This document shows, piece after piece, positions 8,776-16,752 of a stretch of DNA of 64,000 bases. Under the pieces are notes generated by a model. That model worked only from the letters and a program-made list of their open reading frames with translations. It searched no databases and had not been told where the DNA came from. Source of the stretch: an uncultured Lachnospiraceae bacterium (GTDB taxonomy: Bacteria > Bacillota > Clostridia > Lachnospirales > Lachnospiraceae); assembly GCA_902779355.1 (NCBI GenBank), contig CACZBF010000005.1:62001-126000 (forward strand). Direction: 5' to 3'. How positions within the stretch are numbered: the stretch's first letter is position 1; each line of letters opens with the position of its first letter. The position numbers and the translations under genes were made by a program.

Positions 8776-8802
8776 TAAATTTTTTTGATAAGGTGACGAT
8801 AT
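8776..8802 (+). promoter_or_regulatory. Sigma-D promoter of the flaG-fliD-fliS operon
   Basis: TAAA (8776-8779), 15 bp, then GACGATAT (8795-8802), one change from GCCGATAT. It is the only good promoter between the csrA terminator and flaG. Confidence 0.72.
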
Positions 8803-8869
8803 AGAGATTAGAAAAACTGTCAATGTCACTTTTTGTATCAACATTCAAATCACATGGAGGTGAATCAAA

Positions 8870-9310
8870 ATGGCTATGGAAGGAATTCAGGCGGCAGCAG
8901 TCAGCTATCAGTCCACACCGGCAGTGCAAAAACCTGTAGAGGCTCCGAAAACAGCTCCGACGCAATCGGCGGAGAATTTTTCGACTGCAGATACGGCGAC
9001 CACGGTAGCAATGGGTACTTCCGCGACGGCTGAGCTGAGCCGTCAGTATGAAGGCGATAGTCAGCAGGGAAGCGAAGAACAGCAGAACAGACAGAACGAA
9101 AAGATCAAAAAGGCAGTTGAGGAGATCAACAAAAAAGCCAAGAATACAGAGGCTGTCTATGGCTTCCATGACAAGACGAATCGCGTGACCATCAAGATCG
9201 TCGACAAGGAGACCAAAGACACGATCAAAGAATTTCCGGCTGAAGAAACGCTGGATATGATCGCGAAAGCCTGGGAGCTTGCCGGTCTGATGGTAGACGA
9301 GAAGCGGTAA
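8870..9310 (+). CDS. flaG: FlaG-family flagellar protein
   Basis: This 146-residue protein has a low-complexity N-terminal half (Ala/Thr/Gln/Ser) and a conserved C-terminal FlaG domain (VEEINKKAKNTEAVYGFHDK, then TNRVTIKIVDKETKDTIKEF and AEETLDMIAKAWELAGLMVDE). FlaG affects filament length and usually precedes fliD, as here. TGGAGGTG precedes the ATG. It is the first gene of the second flagellar operon. Confidence 0.88.
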   Translation: MAMEGIQAAAVSYQSTPAVQKPVEAPKTAPTQSAENFSTADTATTVAMGTSATAELSRQYEGDSQQGSEEQQNRQNEKIKKAVEEINKKAKNTEAVYGFHDKTNRVTIKIVDKETKDTIKEFPAEETLDMIAKAWELAGLMVDEKR

Positions 9311-9327
9311 GCGAAGGAGGATAAATT

Positions 9328-11760
9328 ATGGCAATCAGAATATCCGGACTGGTTTCCGGACTGGATACCGAGTCCCTCGTTTCGGAACTCGTATCTGCCT
9401 ACTCCGTCAAAAAAGAGAATTATGTCAAAGCACAGACGAAGCTGTCTTGGAAGCAGGATGCGTGGAAAAACCTCAATAAAAAGGTTTACAGCCTCTACAA
9501 CAGCGTCGGTAATCTGCGTTATTCTTCTGCGTATAGTTTAAAGAAGACCACAGTTTCCGATACGACGAAAGCAACTGTCAAGGCTTCCAACAATGCGGTC
9601 AACGGGACGCAGAAGCTGGTTGTGAAACAGCTCGCGGCGACGGGTTATTTGACCGGCGGTACGCTGAAGACAAAAGACGGCAGCAAAGCAGAGAATACGA
9701 CAACCCTCGGGAATCTGACCGACAATAACGATAAGGGATACGGTCTGGCAGACGGGGAAACCGGTACAATTAATGTAAATGGTACAGAGATCAGCCTTTC
9801 TTCTTCGAATACGATCGCAGATGTGATCAATAAGATGAAGGATGCAGGCGTCAATGCTTCCTTTGATGCGACGAATCAGCGGCTTTTTGTCAGTGGCAAA
9901 GAAAGCGGCACAGCAAATGAGTTCACGCTGACGGCTTCCAACGAAGGCGGCGCGAAGATCCTGCAGTCTCTTGGCCTGATGACGAATATCTCCAAAGGCA
10001 CGGCTGCCTACAAGGAATATGAATCCATCATCAATGCGTATTCAACGAACGGCGCAGTCGATACGGGTAAGATCAAGGATGCGATCATCGGTGGTACGCT
10101 GACGCCCTCTTCCTATGGAGATGCGGCTTATCAGACGGCAGTCAAGACCTATGATTATGCAAAGGCTGCTTCGGAAGGTAAGGATGGAACGCTTAGAACG
10201 GATTATGCGACGTACCTCACGAATCAGGCGAAGCTGGATGAGCTGGATACGGCCGGTTTTAAGAAAAACATCTATGACGGTCTTTCCAAAGCGACGGAAG
10301 AGCAGCTGAATAACCAGTTCCTGGATGCGAATGGCAACCAGATCTCAGTGGAACGTGATGAAGAGGGTCACATCACCAAGATCAACGGGAAAGAGGTCAA
10401 TGCCGAGGGCAAGACAGAGGACGGCTACGCGATTTCCGGTGACAAGATCGTCTACAAAGATCCGTCTGATCCGGCAGCGGCTGAAGTATCCTATAGCAAG
10501 GCCGGTGATGTCCTGAATACGATGAAGAGCGCGCTGACTGCGGCTTATCCGGGCGCGGAAGATGCGGAAGCGGCGTATGAAGAGACGCTGAATGCGGCAA
10601 ACACCTTTAAGGCATCTTATGGCAATGATCTTTCGATCCTGGCACAGGTATATGGCGAAGGTGCGGATCTGGGCACGCTGATGAACGATAGCCTGACGAC
10701 TGCGGCAAACAGCTTTTCTACGAAGGTGCAGGCTGCGCTGACTGCTGTGAACGGAAGCGGCATCTATACGACAAGCAACGGCGCTGTCAGGATTGACGCG
10801 AAGGACGCTATGATCGAGCTGAACGGTGCAGAGTTTACGGGAAGCACCAACAACTTCTCGATCAACGGTCTTTCCATCGATGTGACAGGCGTGACGGACG
10901 AGAATGGCATCACGCTGACCACGACGACGGATACGCAGGCGATCTATGACAAGGTAAAGGACTTCCTGACCCAGTACAATGAGGTCATGAATGAGATGTG
11001 CTCGCTTTATAACGCAGCATCGGCAAAGGGTTATGAGCCACTGACGGCGGATGAGCGGAAAGCAATGAGCGACACGCAGGTCGAGGAATGGGAAGCGAAG
11101 ATCAAGAGTGCGCTGTTGAGGCGTGATACGACGCTGGATTCTCTGATTTCGACTATGTCCGGCGCGATGCAGCAGTCCTATATTATGGGAAAGGATTCGC
11201 ATGGGAACAATATCACTTTCTCCTTAAATAAGGACGGCACGTATGCAGGAAGCAATGGCAAGACTTACACGCTCGAGGAACGCACCGGCGGGAAATATAC
11301 GATGCGTGATGAGGACGGTAATACGCTTGCAGCAGCCAGCTATTCCTGGTCCAGTTTTGGCGTATCGACGCTCGGTTATATGAATGCTGCGGCCAATGAG
11401 TACAATGCATATCATATCGACGGAGATGCAGATGACGAGAATACCTCCGGCAGGACCGATAAGCTCTTGGCAGCCATTGCGGGAGATCCGGATACAGTCA
11501 TTGATTTCCTGAAGCATGCGACGACAAGCCTATACGATTCCATCAACAAAAAGATGGCTTCCACTTCGCTTCGGTCGGCTTATACAGTGTATAATGACAA
11601 AGAAATGAATAAAGAATACAGCGATTACACGACGACCATCAAGAAGTGGGAAGACAAGGTTTCCAAGATCGAGGACAGCTATTACAAGAAGTTTGCGGCA
11701 ATGGAGTCGGCACTTGCAACGATCCAGGGTCAGTCTTCGGCACTCGGCGGCCTGTTCTAA
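9328..11760 (+). CDS. fliD: Flagellar filament cap protein FliD (HAP2)
   Basis: This 810-residue protein opens with IRISGLVSGLDTESLVSELV, the FliD N-terminal helix, then KLSWKQDAWKNLNKKVYSL. Its C-terminus (KWEDKVSKIEDSYYKKFAAM, then ESALATIQGQSSALGGLF) is the FliD coiled-coil end. A VTDENGITLT...FLTQYNEVMNEM stretch starts the FliD_C domain. It is long for FliD because of an Ala/Tyr/Lys-rich insert at about 225-480, probably the exposed variable domain. GAAGGAGG precedes the start. It caps the growing filament and folds exported flagellin. Confidence 0.93.
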   Translation: MAIRISGLVSGLDTESLVSELVSAYSVKKENYVKAQTKLSWKQDAWKNLNKKVYSLYNSVGNLRYSSAYSLKKTTVSDTTKATVKASNNAVNGTQKLVVKQLAATGYLTGGTLKTKDGSKAENTTTLGNLTDNNDKGYGLADGETGTINVNGTEISLSSSNTIADVINKMKDAGVNASFDATNQRLFVSGKESGTANEFTLTASNEGGAKILQSLGLMTNISKGTAAYKEYESIINAYSTNGAVDTGKIKDAIIGGTLTPSSYGDAAYQTAVKTYDYAKAASEGKDGTLRTDYATYLTNQAKLDELDTAGFKKNIYDGLSKATEEQLNNQFLDANGNQISVERDEEGHITKINGKEVNAEGKTEDGYAISGDKIVYKDPSDPAAAEVSYSKAGDVLNTMKSALTAAYPGAEDAEAAYEETLNAANTFKASYGNDLSILAQVYGEGADLGTLMNDSLTTAANSFSTKVQAALTAVNGSGIYTTSNGAVRIDAKDAMIELNGAEFTGSTNNFSINGLSIDVTGVTDENGITLTTTTDTQAIYDKVKDFLTQYNEVMNEMCSLYNAASAKGYEPLTADERKAMSDTQVEEWEAKIKSALLRRDTTLDSLISTMSGAMQQSYIMGKDSHGNNITFSLNKDGTYAGSNGKTYTLEERTGGKYTMRDEDGNTLAAASYSWSSFGVSTLGYMNAAANEYNAYHIDGDADDENTSGRTDKLLAAIAGDPDTVIDFLKHATTSLYDSINKKMASTSLRSAYTVYNDKEMNKEYSDYTTTIKKWEDKVSKIEDSYYKKFAAMESALATIQGQSSALGGLF

Positions 11761-11803
11761 ATGTAAAAGGAATTCATCTTAAATACAGGGAGGGACATGA
11801 AAC

Positions 11804-12220
11804 ATGCCATTGCAAAACGGATATGCGGCGTATCAGAACAATCGGATCCAGACCGCTTCACCTGCGGAGCTCACATTGATGCTTTATGAGGGAGCGATCA
11901 AGTTCTGTAACATCGCGATCATGGCAGTCGAGAACAAGGAAATCGAAAAAGCGCATATCAACATCCGCAAGGTGGAGGATATTATTTCCGAGTTTCAGGC
12001 AACCTTGAATTACAAGTATCCCGTCGCAAAAGACTTTAACAATGTCTATGTTTATCTGAAGGATCGGCTGCAGGAAGCCAACTTCAAAAAGGATAAAGAA
12101 ATCCTGGAAGAGGTTTTGGAGCACCTGCGGACGCTCAGGGATACCTGGAAGGAAGTCATGAGGATCACCAAGAACGGCACCGATACCAAAGCAAAGGGAC
12201 CGGCCGTCGCGGGGGTATGA
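11804..12220 (+). CDS. fliS: Flagellin export chaperone FliS
   Basis: This 138-residue helical protein starts MPLQNGYAAYQNNRIQTASP, then AELTLMLYEGAIKFCNIA, the FliS signature. FliS binds the C-terminal helix of flagellin in the cytoplasm and prevents early assembly; in Bacillus it also takes part in the FliW/CsrA circuit. GGGAGGG lies upstream. The downstream gene begins five bases after the stop. Confidence 0.93.
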   Translation: MPLQNGYAAYQNNRIQTASPAELTLMLYEGAIKFCNIAIMAVENKEIEKAHINIRKVEDIISEFQATLNYKYPVAKDFNNVYVYLKDRLQEANFKKDKEILEEVLEHLRTLRDTWKEVMRITKNGTDTKAKGPAVAGV

Positions 12221-12224
12221 GCGC

Positions 12225-12698
12225 GTGAAACAAACATTGAGCCTTCTGGAGCAGAGCCTCGAAAAGAAGCTTCTGCTCCTGGATGGCATCCTGGAAAAGA
12301 GCCGGGATCAGGAAGTTCTTTTAAAGGACGAAGAACTGGATCCGGATCAATTTGAACAAAACGTAGAAGAAAAAGCGGCATTGGTAGAACAGCTGGCGGG
12401 ACTCGATGCAGGATTCGAGCAGGTTTATGCCCGGATCAAAGAGGAGCTTCCGAAACAGAAAGCAGAGTATCAGGAAGAGATCAAAAAGCTACAGAAGCTG
12501 ATCTCCGAGATCACGGCCCGCAGCACCTCCATCCAGGCGGAGGAGGCTAGAAATAAAGAACTTGCCCAAAAGAAGTTTGCCACCGTGCGAAAGCAGATCA
12601 AGGAAGCAAAGACCAGCCGCCAGGTCGTTAATCAGTATTATCAGAACATGATGAAATTGAATTTCGTCGATCCGCAGTTTATGGATGACAAGCAGTAA
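12225..12698 (+). CDS. FliT/FlgN-like coiled-coil chaperone
   Basis: This 157-residue acidic all-helical protein has long coiled-coil stretches and the C-terminal VNQYYQNMMKLNFVDPQFMD. It begins at a GTG five bases after fliS, with GGGGG upstream. Proteins of this shape directly after FliS are usually FliT-like or FlgN-like cytoplasmic chaperones for FliD or FlgK. Sequence similarity is weak, so the assignment rests mainly on position and shape. Confidence 0.65.
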   Translation: MKQTLSLLEQSLEKKLLLLDGILEKSRDQEVLLKDEELDPDQFEQNVEEKAALVEQLAGLDAGFEQVYARIKEELPKQKAEYQEEIKKLQKLISEITARSTSIQAEEARNKELAQKKFATVRKQIKEAKTSRQVVNQYYQNMMKLNFVDPQFMDDKQ

Positions 12699-12710
12699 TG
12701 AGGTATTGGC

Positions 12711-12840
12711 TGCCAAAAGTCGCAATGTCACGAAGTGACATTGTGACCTATGTGTGGCGAGGCGTTCTGACGTGCTAGCACGTCGAGACGCCTTACCACA
12801 CATAGTGCACATGCGATTTCATCGCATGGCACTTTTGGCA
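12711..12840. repeat. Cloverleaf-shaped palindromic element, copy 2
   Basis: The outer arms are TGCCAAAAGT and ACTTTTGGCA. Arm 1 is AATGTCAC-GAA-GTGACATT (12724-12742). The central arm has base CTATGTGTGG/CCACACATAG (12748-12757 with 12796-12805) and tip GACGTGCTAGCACGTC (12769-12784), with GGCGT/ACGCC between. Arm 3 is ATGCGAT-TTC-ATCGCAT (12811-12827). It starts 12 bp after the fliT-like gene. The loops GAA, CTAG and TTC are identical to copy 1, and stem differences are compensated. Confidence 0.9.
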
Positions 12841-12882
12841 TCCCGTTACCCCCGAAAAATCTGTTAAAACATTGCAAACATC

Positions 12883-12910
12883 TTGAATTTTCAGATAACC
12901 GTGCTATAAT
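12883..12910 (+). promoter_or_regulatory. Candidate sigma-A promoter upstream of flagellin 1
   Basis: TTGAAT (12883-12888), 16 bp, TATAAT (12905-12910). It would give a leader of about 240 bases before flagellin 1, in addition to the sigma-D promoter nearer the gene. A weak AAAACTTTTT/AAAAGTTTT hairpin follows at about 12969-12989. Confidence 0.5.
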
Positions 12911-12999
12911 AAAAATACTACAAAAGACACGGAAGTATTGCTTTTACACCCTTCATCAGACTTATCACAAAACTTTTTAAAAAAGTTTTGTTTTAGGTA

Positions 13000-13026
13000 T
13001 AATGTATCGGAAGATCCTTCCGATAT
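13000..13026 (+). promoter_or_regulatory. Sigma-D promoter of flagellin 1, with inverted repeat
   Basis: TAAT (13000-13003), 15 bp, TCCGATAT (13019-13026). An inverted repeat ATCGGAAG-atc-CTTCCGAT (13006-13024) overlaps the spacer and -10, a possible protein-binding site not seen at flagellins 2 and 3. Confidence 0.7.
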
Positions 13027-13116
13027 ATGAGGTAAGTAAACAAGTTATTGTTACTTGGCGACGGACTCACGATGGAGCGTACGGCCGGAATGAAGAAGTC
13101 GCAAACAAAAGCAAAC

Positions 13117-13149
13117 TGTAGCAAGGATGCTACATTAATTTCAAGGAGG
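13117..13149 (+). promoter_or_regulatory. CsrA-type leader of flagellin 1
   Basis: TGTAGC (13117-13122) pairs with GCTACA (13129-13134) around the six-base loop AAGGAT, placing GGA in the loop. The Shine-Dalgarno AAGGAGG (13143-13149) contains a second GGA. This two-site arrangement is the known CsrA target layout of Bacillus hag. Confidence 0.7.
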
Positions 13150-13157
13150 AAAAAATT

Positions 13158-13970
13158 ATGGTAGTACAACACAACATGCAGGCGGCAAACGCAAACAGAC
13201 AGTTAGGTATCACGACAAGCGCACAGGCGAAGTCAACTGAGAAGCTTTCTTCCGGTTATCGCGTAAACCGTGCAGGCGACGACGCAGCAGGTCTTGCGAT
13301 TTCTGAAAAAATGCGCAACCAGATTCGTGGTCTTGACAAGGCATCGACGAACGCACAGGACGGCATCTCTCTGATCCAGGTAGCAGAGGGCGCTCTGAAT
13401 GAGACCCACAGCATCCTTCAGCGTATGAACGAGCTGGCTACTCAGGCAGCAAACGATACGAACACCTCTACGGACCGTACCGCGATCCAGAACGAAATGG
13501 ATCAGCTGACCAGCGAGATCAACCGTATCCAGTCCACGACTCAGTTCAACACGATGAACCTGATCGATGGCTCCTTCTCCAGCAAGAACCTTCAGGTAGG
13601 TTCTCTGTCCGGACAGGCAATCACCATCAGCATTTCCAACATGAATGCTTCTTCGATCGGTGTCAGCGGACTGAAAGTCAGCAGCTTCTCGGCAGCAGGC
13701 GCAGCGATGAAGAACGTACAGAGTGCTATCGACATCGTTTCTGCTCAGAGAGCAAAACTCGGTGCATTGCAGAACCGTCTGGAGCATACGATTGCAAACT
13801 TGGATACCGCATCCGAGAACACTCAGGCAGCAGAAAGCCGGATCCGCGATACGGATATGGCGAAAGAGATGGTTACCTACAGCAAGAACAACATTCTTGC
13901 TCAGGCTGGCCAGTCCATGCTCGCTCAGGCAAATCAGTCCACTCAGGGCGTGTTATCCTTGCTCGGCTAA
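13158..13970 (+). CDS. fliC: Flagellin 1
   Basis: This 270-residue flagellin consists only of the D0/D1 core. N-terminus [20 protein letters not shown], then [20 protein letters not shown] and [19 protein letters not shown]-terminus with [20 protein letters not shown] and [15 protein letters not shown]. There is no large variable domain, as in short Firmicute flagellins. It differs from flagellin 2 at about four residues only (positions near 20 and the last 12). It has its own sigma-D promoter, CsrA-type leader and terminator. Ser/Thr-rich central residues are possible glycosylation sites, which is inference. Confidence 0.95.
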   Translation: MVVQHNMQAANANRQLGITTSAQAKSTEKLSSGYRVNRAGDDAAGLAISEKMRNQIRGLDKASTNAQDGISLIQVAEGALNETHSILQRMNELATQAANDTNTSTDRTAIQNEMDQLTSEINRIQSTTQFNTMNLIDGSFSSKNLQVGSLSGQAITISISNMNASSIGVSGLKVSSFSAAGAAMKNVQSAIDIVSAQRAKLGALQNRLEHTIANLDTASENTQAAESRIRDTDMAKEMVTYSKNNILAQAGQSMLAQANQSTQGVLSLLG

Positions 13971-14015
13971 TCTTAAACCGCTCAAAAAACAATCGAACAA
14001 TATGCTTACTACCGG

Positions 14016-14045
14016 AAAGACCCGTCGGTTACGACGGGTCTTTTT
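14016..14045 (+). terminator. Intrinsic terminator after flagellin 1
   Basis: AAAGACCCGTCG (14016-14027), loop GTTA, CGACGGGTCTTT, then T-run. Its right arm also contains the -35 of the next promoter. Confidence 0.9.
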
Positions 14046-14057
14046 CTGTGCTATAAT
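14029..14057 (+). promoter_or_regulatory. Sigma-A-like promoter for a leaderless glycosyltransferase mRNA
   Basis: TTACGA (14029-14034), 17 bp, TATAAT (14052-14057). Standard spacing puts +1 at 14064, the A of the next gene's ATG, and no ribosome binding site is present. The -35 lies inside the flagellin 1 terminator hairpin. Confidence 0.5.
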
Positions 14058-14063
14058 AAAGCT

Positions 14064-15614
14064 ATGAATATGTTACAGGAAATTGCAAAACGAATCGAAC
14101 GGGAAGAATACGGCGAAGCTCTTCATTTGGCGTGGGAGAATGTTCCGAAGGATCCAACGAACTACGAACTGTTCTATGACATTGCGATCTGTGAAGAAGC
14201 GAAGGGACAGGTCGCGGATGCCTATTATGCCTACAGGCTTGCAATGACCCTTTGTACTGATGAAAACGACCGGGAAGTGATTAGCCGGAGCTACCAGCAT
14301 CTTTGTGGTTATGCGGATACAAGTGAGTATGCGCTTTCCGAAGCCTGCGGGAATCTTGCGGAGAAACTGCTGTCCTATGATTGCAGGGAGACCGCAGATC
14401 GATTCCTTTCCGAAGTGTTGTATGATCGGAACCGGGAAGCGGCAAAGGTGGCGCTGTCCGAGCGGAACATGGTGCTCAAAATATGGACAGAGATCCTGCT
14501 CTGTGAGAAACGTCGGGGTATGACGGAAGACAGTTATCAAAGCTGTCAGGGGTCCTATCGAACGTTTTTTACAAGGTATCAGAGTCTGAAGCACCTGATC
14601 CGCCGGATTTGGTTTGGGTTTTCTCTGGAAGAACAAAAAGAGCTTTCTACCTATATAAAGAAGGAACCGGTTTCATCGGATTGTCTGGCGGTGACCGCAA
14701 AGTACAGTGTGCCGCCGGGCTTTTTGGGGGATCTCTTTCGCCAGATGATCGGACTCCTCTCGGAGGATCACCCGGCTTTGACGGCGGATCTCAGGGTCTA
14801 CTTGCAGTGGTTTGAAAAGGAAAACATAACCGGAAAAGAGCTTTGCAGAGAACCGATGGAGAAGCAGAATCGATTTGAATTCCGGATTCTTTCTTATCAG
14901 AAGACCGATAGTAAGGAGTCGGAGAATTGGCAGGAGACGGATCCTTCAAAGATGGCGGTCATTTTCTGTACGAATGACGAGGCTTATGCAGCGGAATGCA
15001 GGAGTTACCTGGATTACCTGCGACTTCCGGGAGATATGCAAGGAGAGATACTGGAGATTCATGATGCACCGGGCATGGCGGCCGGCTACAATTTTGCGAT
15101 GTCCGCAACGGATGCAAAATATAAGATCTATATTCATCACGATACGTTGATGATCGATCCCAATCTGCCGAAAAAACTGCTGACAGCTTTTCAGGAAGAG
15201 GAAACGCTGGGATTGCTTGGCGTATTTGGCAGCGAGATCCTGCCGGAGAGCGGAAAATGGTATCAGGCTCCTTATGAGAATAGTGTGCTGACGCTCTATC
15301 AGGATGCGATCCTGCAGTTTCTGATGCCAAAGAAAACGAACGAAGCGGGATGGAAACCGGCGGAAGCGGTGGATGGTGCCTTTCTTGCAACAGCACAGGA
15401 TGTACCCTGGCGTGAAGACCTCTTTCCGCATTGGCATTTTTACGATATTGCTCAATGCGCGGAGATGAAGAAACAGGGACTTGAAGCAGGACTTTATGAA
15501 GATCAAACGCCATGGATCCTGCATGAATCCACGCTTCGAAAGGATCCGGAGATGCAATATGAAAAATATTGCAGACTTTTTTTGAAAAAATATAAAAATG
15601 AGGTTAAGAATTAA
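14064..15614 (+). CDS. TPR-like + GT2-type glycosyltransferase between flagellins
   Basis: 516 residues. Residues 1-160 form a helical, TPR-like module (NYELFYDIAICEEAKG, AYYAYRLAMTLCTDENDREV) shared with the proteins at 57195 and 58714. From about 290 a Glyco_tranf_2_5-type domain follows: MAVIFCTNDEAYAAECRSYL, NFAMSATDAKYKIYIHHDTL with HHDT in place of DxD, and DVPWREDLFPHWHFYD. No signal or membrane segment. Its place between two flagellin genes points to flagellin glycosylation in the cytoplasm; the sugar is unknown. No Shine-Dalgarno is seen, and a TATAAT box places +1 at the ATG. Confidence 0.75.
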   Translation: MNMLQEIAKRIEREEYGEALHLAWENVPKDPTNYELFYDIAICEEAKGQVADAYYAYRLAMTLCTDENDREVISRSYQHLCGYADTSEYALSEACGNLAEKLLSYDCRETADRFLSEVLYDRNREAAKVALSERNMVLKIWTEILLCEKRRGMTEDSYQSCQGSYRTFFTRYQSLKHLIRRIWFGFSLEEQKELSTYIKKEPVSSDCLAVTAKYSVPPGFLGDLFRQMIGLLSEDHPALTADLRVYLQWFEKENITGKELCREPMEKQNRFEFRILSYQKTDSKESENWQETDPSKMAVIFCTNDEAYAAECRSYLDYLRLPGDMQGEILEIHDAPGMAAGYNFAMSATDAKYKIYIHHDTLMIDPNLPKKLLTAFQEEETLGLLGVFGSEILPESGKWYQAPYENSVLTLYQDAILQFLMPKKTNEAGWKPAEAVDGAFLATAQDVPWREDLFPHWHFYDIAQCAEMKKQGLEAGLYEDQTPWILHESTLRKDPEMQYEKYCRLFLKKYKNEVKN

Positions 15615-15630
15615 AGAAAACATCCGATAA
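15604..15630 (+). promoter_or_regulatory. Sigma-D promoter of flagellin 2
   Basis: TTAA (15604-15607), 15 bp, TCCGATAA (15623-15630). It overlaps the end of the preceding glycosyltransferase gene. Confidence 0.7.
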
Positions 15631-15651
15631 ATAAGATAGCAACATAGAGAC

Positions 15652-15686
15652 TGTAGCAAGGAAGCTACAAAATTTTTTCAAGGAGG
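15652..15686 (+). promoter_or_regulatory. CsrA-type leader of flagellin 2
   Basis: TGTAGC (15652-15657), loop AAGGAA, GCTACA (15664-15669), then Shine-Dalgarno AAGGAGG (15680-15686). The stem is identical to that of flagellin 1 and the loop differs by one base that leaves GGA intact. Confidence 0.7.
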
Positions 15687-15694
15687 AAAAAACT

Positions 15695-16507
15695 ATGGTA
15701 GTACAACACAACATGCAGGCGGCGAACGCCAACAGACAGTTAGGGATCACGACAGGCTTACAGGCGAAGTCTACAGAGAAACTTTCGTCCGGCTATCGTG
15801 TCAACCGTGCAGGCGATGATGCGGCAGGTCTTGCGATTTCCGAAAAAATGCGCAACCAGATCCGCGGCCTTGACAAGGCATCGACGAACGCACAGGACGG
15901 CATCTCTCTGATCCAGGTGGCAGAGGGTGCGCTGAATGAGACGCACAGCATTCTTCAGCGTATGAATGAGCTGGCTACGCAGGCTGCAAACGACACGAAC
16001 ACTTCTACGGACCGTACCGCGATCCAGAACGAAATGGATCAGCTGACCAGCGAGATCAACCGGATCCAGTCTACGACGCAGTTCAACACGATGAACCTGA
16101 TCGATGGCTCTTTCTCCAGCAAGAATCTTCAGGTAGGTTCTCTGTCCGGACAGGCAATCACCATCAGCATCTCGAATATGAACGCTTCTTCGATCGGCGT
16201 CAGCGGATTGAAGGTCAGCAGCTTCTCGGCAGCAGGCGCAGCGATGAAGAACGTACAGAGCGCTATCGACATCGTTTCTGCACAGAGAGCAAAACTTGGT
16301 GCACTGCAGAACCGTCTGGAGCATACGATTGCAAACTTGGATACCGCATCCGAGAACACCCAGGCAGCAGAAAGCCGGATCCGCGATACGGATATGGCGA
16401 AGGAAATGGTTACCTACAGCAAGAACAACATTCTTGCACAGGCTGGCCAGTCCATGTTGGCACAGGCGAATATGTCTCAGCAGGGAGTGCTCTCCTTACT
16501 CGGATAA
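15695..16507 (+). CDS. fliC: Flagellin 2
   Basis: 270 residues, about 98% identical to flagellin 1 by eye: GLQAKS replaces SAQAKS near residue 20, and the end reads [13 protein letters not shown]. The intact D0/D1 termini and lack of a D2/D3 domain are the same. It has its own sigma-D promoter, GGA hairpin leader and terminator. Synonymous differences from flagellin 1 are spread over the gene, so the near identity of the proteins is not just a very recent copy. Confidence 0.95.
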   Translation: MVVQHNMQAANANRQLGITTGLQAKSTEKLSSGYRVNRAGDDAAGLAISEKMRNQIRGLDKASTNAQDGISLIQVAEGALNETHSILQRMNELATQAANDTNTSTDRTAIQNEMDQLTSEINRIQSTTQFNTMNLIDGSFSSKNLQVGSLSGQAITISISNMNASSIGVSGLKVSSFSAAGAAMKNVQSAIDIVSAQRAKLGALQNRLEHTIANLDTASENTQAAESRIRDTDMAKEMVTYSKNNILAQAGQSMLAQANMSQQGVLSLLG

Positions 16508-16540
16508 TCGTAACTGCACAACAGAATATAAAACAACCAA

Positions 16541-16571
16541 AGAGGGTCGCCGAAAGGCGGCCCTCTTTTTT
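16541..16571 (+). terminator. Intrinsic terminator after flagellin 2
   Basis: AGAGGGTCGCC, loop GAAA, GGCGGCCCTCT, then a T-run (16566-16571). Confidence 0.9.
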
Positions 16572-16647
16572 GTAATTCGCAAAGTCTTGATATGAGTGGG
16601 TTTCAGGAGATTGATAAACAAAAAATAAAAAAAATGAAAAAAAGGGG

Positions 16648-16674
16648 TTAAGTATTAAAGGGGGTTTCCGATAT
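16648..16674 (+). promoter_or_regulatory. Sigma-D promoter of flagellin 3
   Basis: TTAA (16648-16651), 15 bp, TCCGATAT (16667-16674). The leader holds GAGTT-gtgagcg-AACTC (about 16685-16701), whose loop has no GGA, so the CsrA hairpin of flagellins 1 and 2 is missing. Shine-Dalgarno AAGGAGG is kept. Confidence 0.72.
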
Positions 16675-16752
16675 ATAAGGCAGATGAGTTGTGAGCGAAC
16701 TCAGAAAAGCAAAGTAAGCAAAGGATAACAAAGATTCAAGGAGGAAACAAAA

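Noticed and set aside
10345-11202. Minus-strand 285-codon frame opposite fliD
   Set aside because: Arg/Cys/Ile-rich shadow of the repetitive fliD coding sequence without a ribosome binding site.
12969-12989. AAAACTTTTT/AAAAGTTTT hairpin as terminator before flagellin 1
   Set aside because: All A-T stem, weak, and not following a gene closely; mentioned only as part of the leader.
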